From Paracoccus alcaliphilus (GTDB taxonomy: Bacteria > Pseudomonadota > Alphaproteobacteria > Rhodobacterales > Rhodobacteraceae), in the NCBI RefSeq assembly GCF_028553725.1, contig NZ_CP067124.1:692001-756000 (forward strand): DNA of 64,000 bases, given 5' to 3'. The position numbers and the translations under genes were made by a program. Shown in pieces: positions 18,142 to 27,384 of this stretch (the first letter of the stretch is position 1; every line of letters starts with the position of its first letter). Under the pieces are notes generated by a model, which saw nothing but the letters and a program-made list of their open reading frames with translations, was not told the origin of the DNA and searched no databases.

Positions 18142-19446
18142 ATGCTCAACTGTCCCGCTGATCGGAAAACTGAACGTCCGGTGTCGCTGAAATCACGCGC
18201 ATCTGCGGCCCTGCCGCTGTCTGCGCTGTTGCTGGCGATGTCGCTGCCCCTGTCGGTGCAGGCGCAGGACGCCCCCACGCCCGGCCAGCCGCCCGCCGCC
18301 GAAGCACCTGCGACGGAAGCACCTGCTGCCGAAGCGCCCGCAACAGAGGTCCCGGCCCCCACGCCCGAGGCACCGGCTGCGGAAACCGGCACGACCCCGG
18401 CGACGGACACCCCCGCAACTGACGCACCGACTGCCGCCGAGACCCCCGCAGCGGATGCTCCTGCCGCGGGGTCTGAAGCCCCGGCTGATGCCGCGCAGAC
18501 GCCCGCGGCCGGTGCTGAAACGCCCGACGCGACGTCCGCGACCACGCCTGATGCCGCGACGCCTGACACCGAGACCGACGCGCCTGCCCCTGCCGCTGGG
18601 CCCGCCATCGACGCCCCCGAGATCGAGCCTTTGCCGGCGGAAGAACCCATGCCCTCGCTGATCGAAGACCCGGCGGGCGCCGTCACCTATATCCTGTCGC
18701 GCCCCGAACGTCGCGACGATCTGCCCCACGACCTGACGCCCTGGGGAATGTTCCGCGCAGCCGATATCGTCGTGAAACTGGTGATGCTGGGTCTGGCCTT
18801 CGCCTCGCTGGTGACCTGGACCGTGTGGCTGGCCAAGACGCTGGAAATCGGCGGCGCCAAGGCGCGCGTGGCCAGCGTGCTGAAGATCGTGCGCTCGTCG
18901 CGCAGCCTGTCCGAGGCCATCGACCGCGCCAGCACCAAAAGCGGCCCCGCCGCCCTGATGCTGCGCGCCGCCCGCGAAGAGGCCGAGATGTCCGATGCGG
19001 CCATCGCCCATGTCGGCGGCGACGGGCTGAAAGAGCGCGTCTCCTCGGCCCTTGGCCGGATCGAGGCCGCCGCCGGGCGCCGCATCTCGAAAGGCACCGG
19101 GGTTCTGGCGACGATCGGTTCGACCGCGCCCTTCGTCGGCCTGTTCGGCACCGTCTGGGGGATCATGAACGCCTTCATCAGCATCTCGGAATCGCAGACG
19201 ACCAACCTTGCCGTGGTGGCGCCGGGCATCGCCGAGGCGCTGCTGGCCACCGGCCTCGGCCTTGTCGCGGCCATTCCCGCCGTGGTCATCTATAACGTCT
19301 TTGCCCGTTCCATCACCGGCTATCGTCAGGCTTTGGGCGATGTTGCCGCCGGGGTCGAGCGTCTGATCAGCCGCGATCTGGATTTCCGCGACGTGCCCAC
19401 AGCCGTCGCGCCGGGACTGCGCAATCACGCCAGCGCGGCGGAGTAA
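18142..19446 (+). CDS. exbB: TonB-system energiser ExbB with long periplasmic Ala/Pro/Thr extension
   Basis: Proton-channel component that powers TonB-dependent uptake. A signal-like helix ([27 protein letters not shown]) is followed by about 120 residues of Ala/Pro/Thr/Glu low complexity, then the MotA/TolQ/ExbB domain with three membrane helices ([57 protein letters not shown]). Length 434, versus about 240 for the short form; the long form with a cleaved N-terminus is common in alphaproteobacteria. AGGAAG lies 10 bases before the ATG at 18142; a GTG at 18181 just before the signal helix is an alternative. exbD follows after 6 bases. Confidence 0.92.
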   Translation: MLNCPADRKTERPVSLKSRASAALPLSALLLAMSLPLSVQAQDAPTPGQPPAAEAPATEAPAAEAPATEVPAPTPEAPAAETGTTPATDTPATDAPTAAETPAADAPAAGSEAPADAAQTPAAGAETPDATSATTPDAATPDTETDAPAPAAGPAIDAPEIEPLPAEEPMPSLIEDPAGAVTYILSRPERRDDLPHDLTPWGMFRAADIVVKLVMLGLAFASLVTWTVWLAKTLEIGGAKARVASVLKIVRSSRSLSEAIDRASTKSGPAALMLRAAREEAEMSDAAIAHVGGDGLKERVSSALGRIEAAAGRRISKGTGVLATIGSTAPFVGLFGTVWGIMNAFISISESQTTNLAVVAPGIAEALLATGLGLVAAIPAVVIYNVFARSITGYRQALGDVAAGVERLISRDLDFRDVPTAVAPGLRNHASAAE

Positions 19447-19452
19447 ACAGTC

Positions 19453-19929
19453 ATGGCCGGTGGTATCAGAGAAAATATTGGCGACGATCTTCCCGAAACG
19501 CACGAGATCAACGTCACCCCCTTCATCGATGTGGTGCTGGTGCTGCTGATCGTGTTCATGGTGGCCGCGCCTCTGGCCACCGTGGATGTGAATGTGGACC
19601 TGCCGGGTTCGACCGCCCAGCCTGCGGAACGGCCCGACACGCCGCTGTATCTGACGCTGCAATCCGATCTGACGCTGACGCTGGGCAACGATCCGGTGGC
19701 GCGTGACGCATTGGCCGCGCAGCTGGAGCAGGTGACCGGCGGCGACCGCGAGACCCGCATCTTCCTGCGCGCCGACAAGGGCGTCGATTACGGCGATTTC
19801 ATGGAGATCATGAACCTGCTGCGCGGCGCCGGTTATCTGAAGATCGCGCTGGTCGGGCTGGAGGTCCTGTCGCAGCCCGCAGCCGACGCCGAAGGCACGG
19901 CGGCACCCGCAGCGGAGAACGCGGAATGA
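19453..19929 (+). CDS. exbD: biopolymer transport protein ExbD
   Basis: Single-pass inner-membrane partner of ExbB, 158 residues. Short cytoplasmic N-terminus, then a membrane helix with the essential aspartate Asp26 (INVTPFIDVVLVLLIVFMV), then a periplasmic domain ending in an alanine-rich tail. The stop overlaps the tonB start by 4 bases (ATGA), so the three genes are coupled. Confidence 0.96.
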   Translation: MAGGIRENIGDDLPETHEINVTPFIDVVLVLLIVFMVAAPLATVDVNVDLPGSTAQPAERPDTPLYLTLQSDLTLTLGNDPVARDALAAQLEQVTGGDRETRIFLRADKGVDYGDFMEIMNLLRGAGYLKIALVGLEVLSQPAADAEGTAAPAAENAE

Positions 19930-20849
19930 GCACACCGCCCAAGCCGGGCCGGACCTGGGCCCATGACCTGACGCGACCGCCCAGTTTTGGCCGCACCGCG
20001 CTGTGGGCAGGTGCGGCAGTGGCGGCCTTTGCCGCCCATGCGGGCGCGGTGGCGCTGGCGCTGCGGGAACCGCCTGTGATCGCCTCGGACGGGCCGCCCC
20101 CGGCGATCATGATCGAACTGGCGCCGATGCCCGAAGTGGCCAATGTCGAGGAAGACCAGACCGGCGAACAGCAGGACAATGTGCAAGAGGTCGAGGAACA
20201 GCCCGAGCCTGAACCCGAACCGGAAGAAATCGTCGAACCGGAGCCTGAACCGGAACCCGAGCCAGAGCCGGAAGAGGTCGTGGAACCCGAACCAGAGCCT
20301 GAACCGGAGCCGGAAGAGATCCCCGAGGAAATGACCGAGGTCGAGGAGGCCGCGGTTCCCATCGCCGCCGCCCGTCCGTTGCCCCGTCCCAAGCGCGAGA
20401 TCCGCCGCGAAGAGCCGCGCCGCGAGGTCAGGCGCGAGGAACCGCGCCGCGAACCCCCGCGTCAGGAACAACCGCAGCAACAGCAGACCCGCGCCGCCGC
20501 GCAGCAGGCACAGCAATCGACGCGCAATGCCGCGCCTCAGGCCAGCAGCGGTCGCGGCGCGTCCTCGGTCTCGCCCGCGCGCTGGCAATCGCGCCTTCAG
20601 GCACATCTGGAGCGGCGCAAGCGTTACCCCAACGGCGCAAGGTCGCGGCGGGAACAGGGTATGGTCCATGTCAACTTTACCATCGACGACGCGGGCAATG
20701 TGCTGGGTGTGTCGCTGGCCCGGTCCTCGGGCTTTCCCGAGCTGGATCAGGCGGCGGTGCAGGCGGTTCAGCGCGCCTCGCCCGTGCCCGCCCCGCCGCC
20801 GGGGGTGAACAAGAACATCACCGCGCCGATGAACTTCAACATCAGGTAA
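19926..20849 (+). CDS. tonB: energy transducer TonB
   Basis: 307 residues. N-terminal membrane anchor (about 23-46), an extended periplasm-spanning region very rich in Glu-Pro (about 75-145, encoded by imperfect GAACCGGAGCCT-type tandem repeats at about 20200-20320), an Arg/Gln-rich linker, and the TonB C-terminal domain (about 220-307; RKRYPNGARSRREQGMVHVNF, RSSGFPELDQAAVQAV) that contacts the TonB box of outer-membrane receptors. Linkers with acidic Pro repeats followed by Lys/Arg are usual. Last gene of exbBD-tonB; no receptor gene is nearby. Confidence 0.95.
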   Translation: MSTPPKPGRTWAHDLTRPPSFGRTALWAGAAVAAFAAHAGAVALALREPPVIASDGPPPAIMIELAPMPEVANVEEDQTGEQQDNVQEVEEQPEPEPEPEEIVEPEPEPEPEPEPEEVVEPEPEPEPEPEEIPEEMTEVEEAAVPIAAARPLPRPKREIRREEPRREVRREEPRREPPRQEQPQQQQTRAAAQQAQQSTRNAAPQASSGRGASSVSPARWQSRLQAHLERRKRYPNGARSRREQGMVHVNFTIDDAGNVLGVSLARSSGFPELDQAAVQAVQRASPVPAPPPGVNKNITAPMNFNIR

Positions 20850-20871
20850 CGGCGCAAGTCATACCGACTGG

Positions 20872-20901
20872 AAGGCCCGCGATCCCCGTCGCGGGCCTTT
20901 T
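20872..20901 (+). terminator. intrinsic terminator after tonB
   Basis: AAGGCCCGCGA and TCGCGGGCCTT form an 11-base-pair stem around a six-base loop (TCCCCG), followed by T residues, 22 bases past the tonB stop. Confidence 0.88.
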
Positions 20902-21117
20902 GCCGTCGTGCAGGTTTTCCGGCCATTGCGGCGGTTTTTTCGCGCGTGGGGGTTGAAATCGGGCAGCGGCTTCCCAGTTTTGACCCAGCGGCCCGGGCCC
21001 CTCTGGCGATATGCGATATCGTGATGTCGGACCGTTATCGAGAATGCTCGATGTCATGCCCGGAATGCCTTTCTGCCCGTGACCTCGGCATATTATTGAC
21101 TTGAGAGGCCACGAATC

Positions 21118-22131
21118 ATGGAATTTCTGCTTATTTCCGTCCTGCACAAGCCGCTGTGGATGTGGTTGCTGTTTCTGGCGGTCGTCACGGCGCTGCTGGT
21201 GTTCGATCTGGGTGTCCTGAACAAGAAGGACCACGAGATCGGCGTCGCCGAGAGCTTGAAGCTGTCGGCGATGTATATCGTGCTGGGGCTGGCGTTTTCC
21301 GGCTTTATCTGGTGGCAGATGGGCGGCGAGGCAACCGCGCAATATCTGACCGCCTTCGTTGTCGAGAAATCGCTGGCGATGGACAATATCTTTGTCTTTG
21401 CGCTGATTTTCAGCTTTTTCGCCATTCCGCGGATCTATCAGCACCGGGTGCTGTTCTGGGGGATCATCGGCGCCATCGTGCTGCGCGGCGTGATGATCGG
21501 GCTGGGCGCGACCATCGTCGAAAACTATCACTGGGTGCTGTATCTGTTCGCGCTGTTCCTGATCTTTACCGGGATCAAGATGCTGTTCTCGTCCTCGGAC
21601 GAAAAGCCGGACCTGCAAAACAACGCGGTGCTGCGGTTCCTGCGCAAGCGGCTGAACGTGACCGACAAGATCGAGGGCCATGCCTTCATCATCCGCCAGC
21701 CCGACCCCGAAACCGGCAGGCTGCGCCGCTATGCCACGCCGCTGCTGATGGCGCTGGTGCTGATCGAGGTCGCCGATGTGGTCTTTGCCGTCGATTCGGT
21801 GCCTGCGGTCTTCACCATCACCACCGATCCCTATATCGTCTATACCTCGAACATCTTTGCCATTCTGGGGCTGCGTGCGCTGTATTTCGCGCTGGCGGCG
21901 ATCCTGCACCGCTTTGCCTATCTGAAATATGCGCTGTCGGTGCTGCTGATCTTCATCGGCTCGAAACTGTTTGTCGCCGATGCCTTGGGATGGGAGAAAT
22001 TCCCGCCGGAATGGTCGCTGGGGATCACATTTGCGATCCTGTCGGTTGGTGTCATCTATTCGATGTATAAAACTGGCAAGACCCCGCCCGAGGACAGCGC
22101 CCAGCCTGCGGTGATACAGGAACGGAAATGA
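21118..22131 (+). CDS. TerC/Alx-family integral membrane protein
   Basis: 337 residues, about eight to nine membrane helices. The AVVTALLVFDLGVLNKKDHEIG start, FVVEKSLAMDNIFVF and ADVVFAVDSVPAVF segments, with acidic residues inside the helices, are TerC signatures. Family members export metal ions, notably manganese, or are linked to tellurite resistance and alkaline stress. GAGAGG lies about 10 bases before the ATG. The 216 bases upstream show no yybP-ykoY riboswitch core that I can recognise. Not obviously co-transcribed with tonB because of the terminator. Confidence 0.92.
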   Translation: MEFLLISVLHKPLWMWLLFLAVVTALLVFDLGVLNKKDHEIGVAESLKLSAMYIVLGLAFSGFIWWQMGGEATAQYLTAFVVEKSLAMDNIFVFALIFSFFAIPRIYQHRVLFWGIIGAIVLRGVMIGLGATIVENYHWVLYLFALFLIFTGIKMLFSSSDEKPDLQNNAVLRFLRKRLNVTDKIEGHAFIIRQPDPETGRLRRYATPLLMALVLIEVADVVFAVDSVPAVFTITTDPYIVYTSNIFAILGLRALYFALAAILHRFAYLKYALSVLLIFIGSKLFVADALGWEKFPPEWSLGITFAILSVGVIYSMYKTGKTPPEDSAQPAVIQERK

Positions 22132-22167
22132 CCTCTCTGCGACGCGACAGGGACCGAACAGGCAAGG

Positions 22168-22208
22168 CGCCCCCCAGACGGCTGGGGGGCGTCCGGCCAT
22201 CCGTGGCC
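22168..22208. other. two adjacent hairpins between terC and exoD
   Basis: CGCCCCCCAG/CTGGGGGGCG (22168-22191, 10-bp stem, 4-base loop) followed by GGCCA/TGGCC (22195-22208). Neither is followed by a T-tract. They lie 12 bases before the exoD start and could affect transcript stability or ribosome access. Confidence 0.55.
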
Positions 22209-22219
22209 GGGGTGGCCCG

Positions 22220-22858
22220 ATGAAGGATCCCGCTTCCGGCACGCCCGGTCCGCAGCCGCAAAAGCCGTTCTCAGAGCTGCTGCAAGAGATCGGCGCGGAC
22301 GAACGGATCGAGAGGGTCTCGGTCGCGCTGCTGCTGGAGGCGATGAGCGCAAGGGCCTTCGGCGCCATGCTGCTGATCTTCGCACTGCCCAATACCATCC
22401 CCAACATTCCCGGTACCTCGGCCATTCTGGCGATTCCGCTGCTGTATCTCAGCGGGCAGATGCTGACCGGGCGCCCGCCGCATCTGCCGCAGGCGATTGC
22501 CGGCCGCTCGATGGCGCGCGGGGATTTCGCCCGCATGGTTGCCCGCCTGGCCCCGGCCGTCGCGCGGGCCGAACGGCTGTTGCGACCAAGGCTGCATGCG
22601 CTGGTCAGCCCGATGGCGCACAGATTCATCGGCGCATTGTGCATGATCCTGTCGATCGTGCTGATCCTGCCGGTGCCTATGGGCAATATGTTGCCTGCCC
22701 TGGCACTCAGCGTTATTGCGCTGGGATTGTTGGAGCGGGACGGGTTATGGGTGCTGAGCGGCGTGATCGTCGCCATATTATCGCTGGTGATTGTGTCGGG
22801 TGTGATATGGGCCCTGATCAGAACTGCCGCTTTTGTGCTTGCGAACGTGCTCGCTTGA
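22220..22858 (+). CDS. ExoD-family membrane protein
   Basis: 212 residues. A cytoplasmic N-terminus (KPFSELLQEIGADERIERVSVALLLEAM) is followed by membrane helices with the characteristic FALPNTIPNIPGTSAILAIPL and LPVPMGNMLPALALSVIALGL segments of the ExoD family. ExoD was first described as needed for exopolysaccharide production and nodule invasion in Sinorhizobium; biochemical function is unknown. Same strand as the TerC and CorC-like genes; the three may be loosely co-expressed. Confidence 0.88.
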   Translation: MKDPASGTPGPQPQKPFSELLQEIGADERIERVSVALLLEAMSARAFGAMLLIFALPNTIPNIPGTSAILAIPLLYLSGQMLTGRPPHLPQAIAGRSMARGDFARMVARLAPAVARAERLLRPRLHALVSPMAHRFIGALCMILSIVLILPVPMGNMLPALALSVIALGLLERDGLWVLSGVIVAILSLVIVSGVIWALIRTAAFVLANVLA

Positions 22859-22908
22859 CGAAATCCTGCACCGGCACGCTTGAACCGACCTGACGGATAT
22901 TCCGACTT

Positions 22909-24192
22909 ATGTTTCTGGAAATTGCGATTGTTTTCACCCTGACCCTGTTCAACGGGTTGCTGGCGATGTCCGAGCTGGCCATCGTTTCGTCCCGGACGGC
23001 GCGGCTGAAGGTCATGGTCGACCAGGGCAGCAAGGGCGCGGCCACCGCCATCCGCCTTGCCGCCGATCCGGGGCGGTTCCTGTCCAGCGTCCAGATCGGG
23101 ATCACGCTGGTCGGCATCCTGTCGGGGGCCTTTTCCGGGGCGACGCTGGGGGTGCGGCTGACCGAGGCGCTGATCGAATCCGGGGTCTCGGCCCGGATGG
23201 CGCAGCCGCTGGCGGTGGGCGGCGTGGTCATGGTCATCACCTATCTGTCGCTGATTCTGGGCGAGCTGGTGCCGAAACAGATCGCGCTGCGGTCCCCCGA
23301 AGCGATGGCGGTGCGGGTGGCGCCGCTGATCGCGGGGATCGCCACGGTGGCCGCGCCGGTCGTGTGGCTGCTGGACGTGTCGGGCAAGCTGGTGCTGTCG
23401 GCTTTGGGCCAGTCCGGCGACGACGGCAACGGAATTTCCGACGAAGAGGTCCGCATGGTCATCGCCGAGGCGCAGGTGGCCGGCGTGATGGAACAGGCCG
23501 AGACCCAGATGATCGCCGGTGTCATGCGCATCGCCGACCGCACCGCGCGGCAGCTGATGACGCCACGCCGCGAGGTCGATCTGGTCGAGGCCGATGACAA
23601 CCCCGCCGCCGTTGCCAGCAAGTTCCGCGAGACCGGACGCGCCCGCCTGCCGGTGCGCGATGGTTCGGATGACGAGATCATCGGCGTGCTCAGCTGGCGC
23701 GATTTTCTGGAGAACACGCCGGATGACGGAACCGTCCGCGACCGCATCATCGATGCTCCGGTCGTGCGCGAGGGGCTGCCCGCGCTGGACGTAATCGAGC
23801 ATATGCGCAAGACGCCCGCCCATATCGCGCTGGTCTATGACGAATACGGCCATTTCGAGGGGATCGTCACGCCCATGGACGTGCTGGAGGCGATCACCGG
23901 CGAATTTCTGGACGAAGACGACGACGAGCCCAAGATCTTCCGGCGCGAGGATGGCAGCCTGCTGGTGGCGGGCTGGATGCCTGCCGATGAATTCGCCGAT
24001 GCGACGGGGATCAGCCTGCCTGCGGATCGCGACTATGCCTCGGTCGCGGGCATGGTGATCGATGTCGCGGGCACGCTGCCGGCCATCGGCAGCCATGTCG
24101 AGATGCAGGGCTGGCGGATCGAGGTGGTCGATCTGGACGGGCGGCGCATCGACAAGCTGCTGGTGCAGAAGCTGTCGGATATCGAAGCGTAG
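22909..24192 (+). CDS. hemolysin/CorC-HlyC-type transporter (CNNM + CBS + CorC domains)
   Basis: 427 residues. An N-terminal DUF21/CNNM membrane domain (about 1-180; MSELAIVSSRTARLKVM and LGELVPKQIALRSPE) is followed by a pair of CBS domains (about 210-330; ISWRDFL-like SWRDFLENTPDD and VYDEYGHFEGIVTPMDVLEAITGEF) and a CorC_HlyC ligand domain (about 345-425). Family members handle divalent cations such as magnesium or cobalt. The hemolysin name is historical; no toxin activity is implied. A mosaic repeat follows the stop. Confidence 0.93.
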   Translation: MFLEIAIVFTLTLFNGLLAMSELAIVSSRTARLKVMVDQGSKGAATAIRLAADPGRFLSSVQIGITLVGILSGAFSGATLGVRLTEALIESGVSARMAQPLAVGGVVMVITYLSLILGELVPKQIALRSPEAMAVRVAPLIAGIATVAAPVVWLLDVSGKLVLSALGQSGDDGNGISDEEVRMVIAEAQVAGVMEQAETQMIAGVMRIADRTARQLMTPRREVDLVEADDNPAAVASKFRETGRARLPVRDGSDDEIIGVLSWRDFLENTPDDGTVRDRIIDAPVVREGLPALDVIEHMRKTPAHIALVYDEYGHFEGIVTPMDVLEAITGEFLDEDDDEPKIFRREDGSLLVAGWMPADEFADATGISLPADRDYASVAGMVIDVAGTLPAIGSHVEMQGWRIEVVDLDGRRIDKLLVQKLSDIEA

Positions 24193-24206
24193 GGTTTGCT
24201 GGCGCA

Positions 24207-24256
24207 GCGGGGGCGCCGCCCCCGCACCCCCGAGGTATTTGTCAGGAGTGCGAGGG
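24207..24256. repeat. mosaic intergenic repeat, type B tail (copy 2)
   Basis: Hairpin GCGGGGGCGCCGCCCCCGC (24207-24225), then ACCCCCG and the tail AGGTATTTGTCAGGAGTG, ending CGAGG. Lies between the convergent corC-like and dapB genes and could end either transcript. Confidence 0.85.
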
Positions 24257-24280
24257 AGGCAGGGGGCGTGTCGGCGCTGG

Positions 24281-25117
24281 TCAGTTCAGGCCCAGAACGT
24301 CGGCCATGTCATATTCGCCCGGACCCTTGTCCTGTCCCCACAATGCGGCGCGGATGGCGCCACGGGCGAAGAGGGCGCGGTCATTGGCGATATGACGCAG
24401 GATCAGGCGTTCACCCTGACTGGCGAAGATCACGTCATGTTCGCCCACGATATCGCCGCCCCGGATGGCGGCAAATCCGATACTGCCGGTCGGGCGGGCG
24501 CCGGTGATGCCGTCGCGTGCCGGGGTGCGCAATTCGCCAAGGGTGGCGCCCCGGCCTTCGGCGGCGGCCTCGCCCAGCATCAGCGCCGTGCCCGAGGGGG
24601 CATCGACCTTGTGGCGGTGATGGGATTCGACGATCTCGATATCCCAGTCCTCGCCCAGAGCCGCCGCGACCTTGCGTGTCAGGCTGACCAGCAGGTTGAC
24701 GCCAAGGCTCATGTTGCCCGCGCGGATGATCGGGGCATGGCGGGCCGAGGCGGTCAGCTGTTGCAGGTCCTCTTCGTCGAAGCCGGTGGTGCCGATCACA
24801 TGCACCGCCCGCGCCTGCGCCGTCAGTTCGGCATAGGCCAGCGTCGCCATCGGCGTGGTGAAGTCGATCACCGCCTGCGCCTGCGCAATCACCGGGACGG
24901 CCTGATCGCTGACCATGATGCCGACCGGGGCAAGGCCCATCGCCTCGCCGATATCGCGGCCCAGCCAGCCATGTCCGGGCCGTTCCAGCACGCCGACCAG
25001 CCGCGCCTCGTCGCTTTGCAGCAGCATCCGGACCAGCTTTTGTCCCATCCGGCCCGATGCGCCGGTCACCACGATGCCCGGCTTGTCCACGATTTCCGTC
25101 TGCGCCATGTCACTCAT
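24281..25117 (-). CDS. dapB: 4-hydroxy-tetrahydrodipicolinate reductase
   Basis: Reduces hydroxy-tetrahydrodipicolinate in the lysine/meso-diaminopimelate pathway. 278 residues. NAD(P)H site [29 protein letters not shown], and the catalytic/substrate motif [15 protein letters not shown] are all intact. Convergent with the CorC-like gene and divergent from rbfA, from which it is separated by 71 bases. It works in the same pathway as the DapC-like aminotransferase at 56 kb. Confidence 0.97.
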   Translation of the reverse strand: MSDMAQTEIVDKPGIVVTGASGRMGQKLVRMLLQSDEARLVGVLERPGHGWLGRDIGEAMGLAPVGIMVSDQAVPVIAQAQAVIDFTTPMATLAYAELTAQARAVHVIGTTGFDEEDLQQLTASARHAPIIRAGNMSLGVNLLVSLTRKVAAALGEDWDIEIVESHHRHKVDAPSGTALMLGEAAAEGRGATLGELRTPARDGITGARPTGSIGFAAIRGGDIVGEHDVIFASQGERLILRHIANDRALFARGAIRAALWGQDKGPGEYDMADVLGLN

Positions 25118-25188
25118 CTGTCATCCCCCACGGTTTCCTGCGTCATATCCCGTTGCGGCGCGGGCCGCGACCCCCTACATCGGGACGC

Positions 25189-25602
25189 ATGGCACAGAAC
25201 CGTTTTTCTCATGGACAAGGCCCGTCGCAGCGTCAGTTGCGCGTGGGCGAACTGATCCGGCGCACGCTGTCGGATGTGTTGTTGCGTGGCGATGTCCATG
25301 ACCCCGACCTGAACCGGCATTCCATCACCGTGGGTGAGGTGCGGACATCGCCCGATCTGAAGGTGGCGACGGCCTATGTCCTGCCTCTGGGCGGGCATGG
25401 GGCCGAGGATGCGCTGGCCGCCCTGCGCCGCAACACACCCGAGTTGCGCCATCTGGTTGCCAAGGGTCTGACGCTGAAATACGCGCCGCAGTTGCGTTTC
25501 CAGCTGGACGAGACCTTCGACCGCATGGACGATACCCGCCGCCTGTTCGCCGATGAACGGGTGCGCCGCGATGTCGAATCCGGGGAAGATGATGAGGATT
25601 GA
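25189..25602 (+). CDS. rbfA: ribosome-binding factor A
   Basis: Assists late 30S maturation and 16S rRNA 5' end processing. 137 residues. [21 protein letters not shown] and [20 protein letters not shown] are the KH-like RbfA core; [25 protein letters not shown] follows. The acidic tail (VESGEDDED) is usual in alphaproteobacteria. The 3' end overlaps the next gene by 11 bases. Confidence 0.96.
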   Translation: MAQNRFSHGQGPSQRQLRVGELIRRTLSDVLLRGDVHDPDLNRHSITVGEVRTSPDLKVATAYVLPLGGHGAEDALAALRRNTPELRHLVAKGLTLKYAPQLRFQLDETFDRMDDTRRLFADERVRRDVESGEDDED

Positions 25603-26350
25603 TCTGCAGCGCCGTCTTGGCGTGGCGTTGGGGGTGCTGATCGCGATGGCGCTGCCCGCCGCAGCCGATGGTTGCGAAAGGTTGCGCCATGACGGTCAGG
25701 GCTATGTCGTCTGTCAGATCGGCGCGGCGCAGGAACCCGCCCTGCGGCTGTGGCAGGACGATGACCGGGGTCAGCCGCTGCGCAACTTCAACAATGTGCG
25801 CCGGATGCTGGGGCCGGATGAAAGCCTTGGCTTTGCGATGAATGCGGGCATGTATCACGCCGATTTCCGCCCCGTCGGCCTGCTGGTCATCGACGGGCAA
25901 GAGATCTCGCCCATCGTCACCGGCGGCAGCAACGACAATTTCGGCATGCTGCCCAACGGCGTGTTCTGCACCGGCGGCGCGCGTCCCTTTCAGGTGATCG
26001 AGAGCCGCGCATTCGCCGCAGCCCGTCCCGATTGCCGTCTGGCCACGCAATCCGGTCCGATGCTGGTCATCGACGGCGATCTGCATCCGCGCTTTCTGGT
26101 CGATTCCGACAGCCGCTATATCCGCAACGGCGTCGGCGTCTCGCCCGACGGGCAAAGGGCGTGGTTCGCGATTTCCGACCGGGCGGTGACGTTCCACGAA
26201 TTCGGGCGGCTGTTCCGCGATGGCCTGGGCGTGCGCGACGCGCTGTATTTCGACGGCTCGATCAGCAGGCTTTATGCGCCATCGGTCAATCGCGCCGATT
26301 TCGGCCGCAGCCTCGGGCCGATCATCGGGCTGGTGGACAGCACCGGCTGA
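25592..26350 (+). CDS. secreted phosphodiester glycosidase-like protein (DUF2233/NAGPA fold)
   Basis: 252 residues. A signal peptide ends at about residue 25 (PAAADGC). The body has the [66 protein letters not shown] and [13 protein letters not shown] blocks of the NAGPA/DUF2233 family, which includes eukaryotic N-acetylglucosamine-1-phosphodiester glycosidase and bacterial spore and wall proteins. GGGGAAG sits 4 bases before the ATG at 25592; another ATG immediately upstream (25589) is less well spaced. It starts inside rbfA and precedes truB, so it is embedded in a translation-related operon; its substrate is unknown. Confidence 0.87.
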   Translation: MRIDLQRRLGVALGVLIAMALPAAADGCERLRHDGQGYVVCQIGAAQEPALRLWQDDDRGQPLRNFNNVRRMLGPDESLGFAMNAGMYHADFRPVGLLVIDGQEISPIVTGGSNDNFGMLPNGVFCTGGARPFQVIESRAFAAARPDCRLATQSGPMLVIDGDLHPRFLVDSDSRYIRNGVGVSPDGQRAWFAISDRAVTFHEFGRLFRDGLGVRDALYFDGSISRLYAPSVNRADFGRSLGPIIGLVDSTG

Positions 26351-26416
26351 CCATCCGGCTTGACGGATCATCCCGCGGCCGCTATCCCGCCGCCTTCGCA
26401 TCTCTCAGAGGATCCC

Positions 26417-27310
26417 ATGGCACGCAAGAAGGGCCGCGACATCAATGGCTGGCTGATCGTCGACAAGCCCGCGGGCATCACCTCGACCTCGGTCGTGAAC
26501 AAGGTCCGGTGGGCGCTTGAGGCGAAAAAGGCCGGCCATGCCGGGACGCTGGATCCCGATGCAACCGGCGTTCTGGCCGTGGCCCTGGGCGAGGCGACCA
26601 AGACCGTCAGCTATATCACCGACGCGCTGAAATGCTATGATTTCAAGGTGAACTGGGGCGCCGAGACCACGACCGACGATGCCTCGGGACAGGTGATGCG
26701 CGACAGCGCCACCCGCCCCACGGCAGACGCCATCCGCGCCGCGCTGCCCGCATTCACCGGCCAGATCATGCAGGTTCCGCCCGCCTTTTCGGCGGTCAAG
26801 GTCGATGGCGAACGCGCCTATGACCTCGCGCGCGAAGGCGAGGAACTGGAACTCGCCGCCCGCCCGCTCTGGGTCGAAAGCCTGATCTTGCTGGACAGCA
26901 CGCCGGATCAGGCGAAGCTGGAAATGGTTTGCGGCAAGGGCGGCTATGTGCGCTCGATCGCGCGCGATCTGGGCCGTGAACTGGGCTGCCTTGGCCATGT
27001 CGCTCATCTGCGCCGCACATGGTCCGGCCCGTTCGAGGCTGATGACGCAATCCCCTTCGACCGTATCGACCGCGAGGCGCGGGACTGGCTGGACACTCAG
27101 CTTCTGCCACTGGAATCCGCGCTTGACGATATGCCGATGCTGCGCGCCACCCCCGACGGCGCCCGTCGCATCCGCAACGGCAACCCGGGCGAAGTGACCG
27201 GCACCGCAGAATGGGGCGAGGCGGTCTGGGTCAGCGACGGCGAAGGCCCGGTCTGCATCGGCCGCTATCAGGGCGGCACGGTCCAGCCCGAGCGCGTCTT
27301 CAACCTTTAA
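26417..27310 (+). CDS. truB: tRNA pseudouridine(55) synthase
   Basis: Makes pseudouridine 55 in the T-loop of tRNAs. 297 residues. The catalytic aspartate is Asp46 in [47 protein letters not shown] and [15 protein letters not shown] are conserved. I chose the ATG at 26417 ([18 protein letters not shown]) after an AGAGGATCCC stretch; an in-frame ATG at 26360 is unlikely. Probably co-transcribed with rbfA. Confidence 0.96.
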   Translation: MARKKGRDINGWLIVDKPAGITSTSVVNKVRWALEAKKAGHAGTLDPDATGVLAVALGEATKTVSYITDALKCYDFKVNWGAETTTDDASGQVMRDSATRPTADAIRAALPAFTGQIMQVPPAFSAVKVDGERAYDLAREGEELELAARPLWVESLILLDSTPDQAKLEMVCGKGGYVRSIARDLGRELGCLGHVAHLRRTWSGPFEADDAIPFDRIDREARDWLDTQLLPLESALDDMPMLRATPDGARRIRNGNPGEVTGTAEWGEAVWVSDGEGPVCIGRYQGGTVQPERVFNL

Positions 27311-27319
27311 GCATCCACC

Positions 27320-27384
27320 CCTCGCACTCCTGACAAATACCTCGGGGGTGTGGGGGCAGCGCCCCCACTCGTCGCGGGACGCAG
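27320..27384. repeat. mosaic intergenic repeat, type B tail (copy 3)
   Basis: Read on the minus strand from the stop of the transglutaminase gene: a TGCGTCCCGCGAC lead, hairpin GGGGGCGCTGCCCCC, then CCCCCG AGGTATTTGTCAGGAGTG and CGAGG. Sits between the convergent truB and transglutaminase genes. Confidence 0.87.

Noticed and set aside
16875..18686. 603-residue minus-strand frame rich in Ser/Gly/Val opposite the exbB start
   Set aside because: It mirrors the Ala/Pro/Thr repeat of ExbB and crosses the SH3-domain gene; low complexity without domain signs.
20902..21117. Possible yybP-ykoY (manganese) riboswitch upstream of the TerC-family gene
   Set aside because: TerC genes are often controlled this way, but I see neither conserved core of that riboswitch; only a weak ATCGAG/CTCGAT hairpin at 21037-21052.
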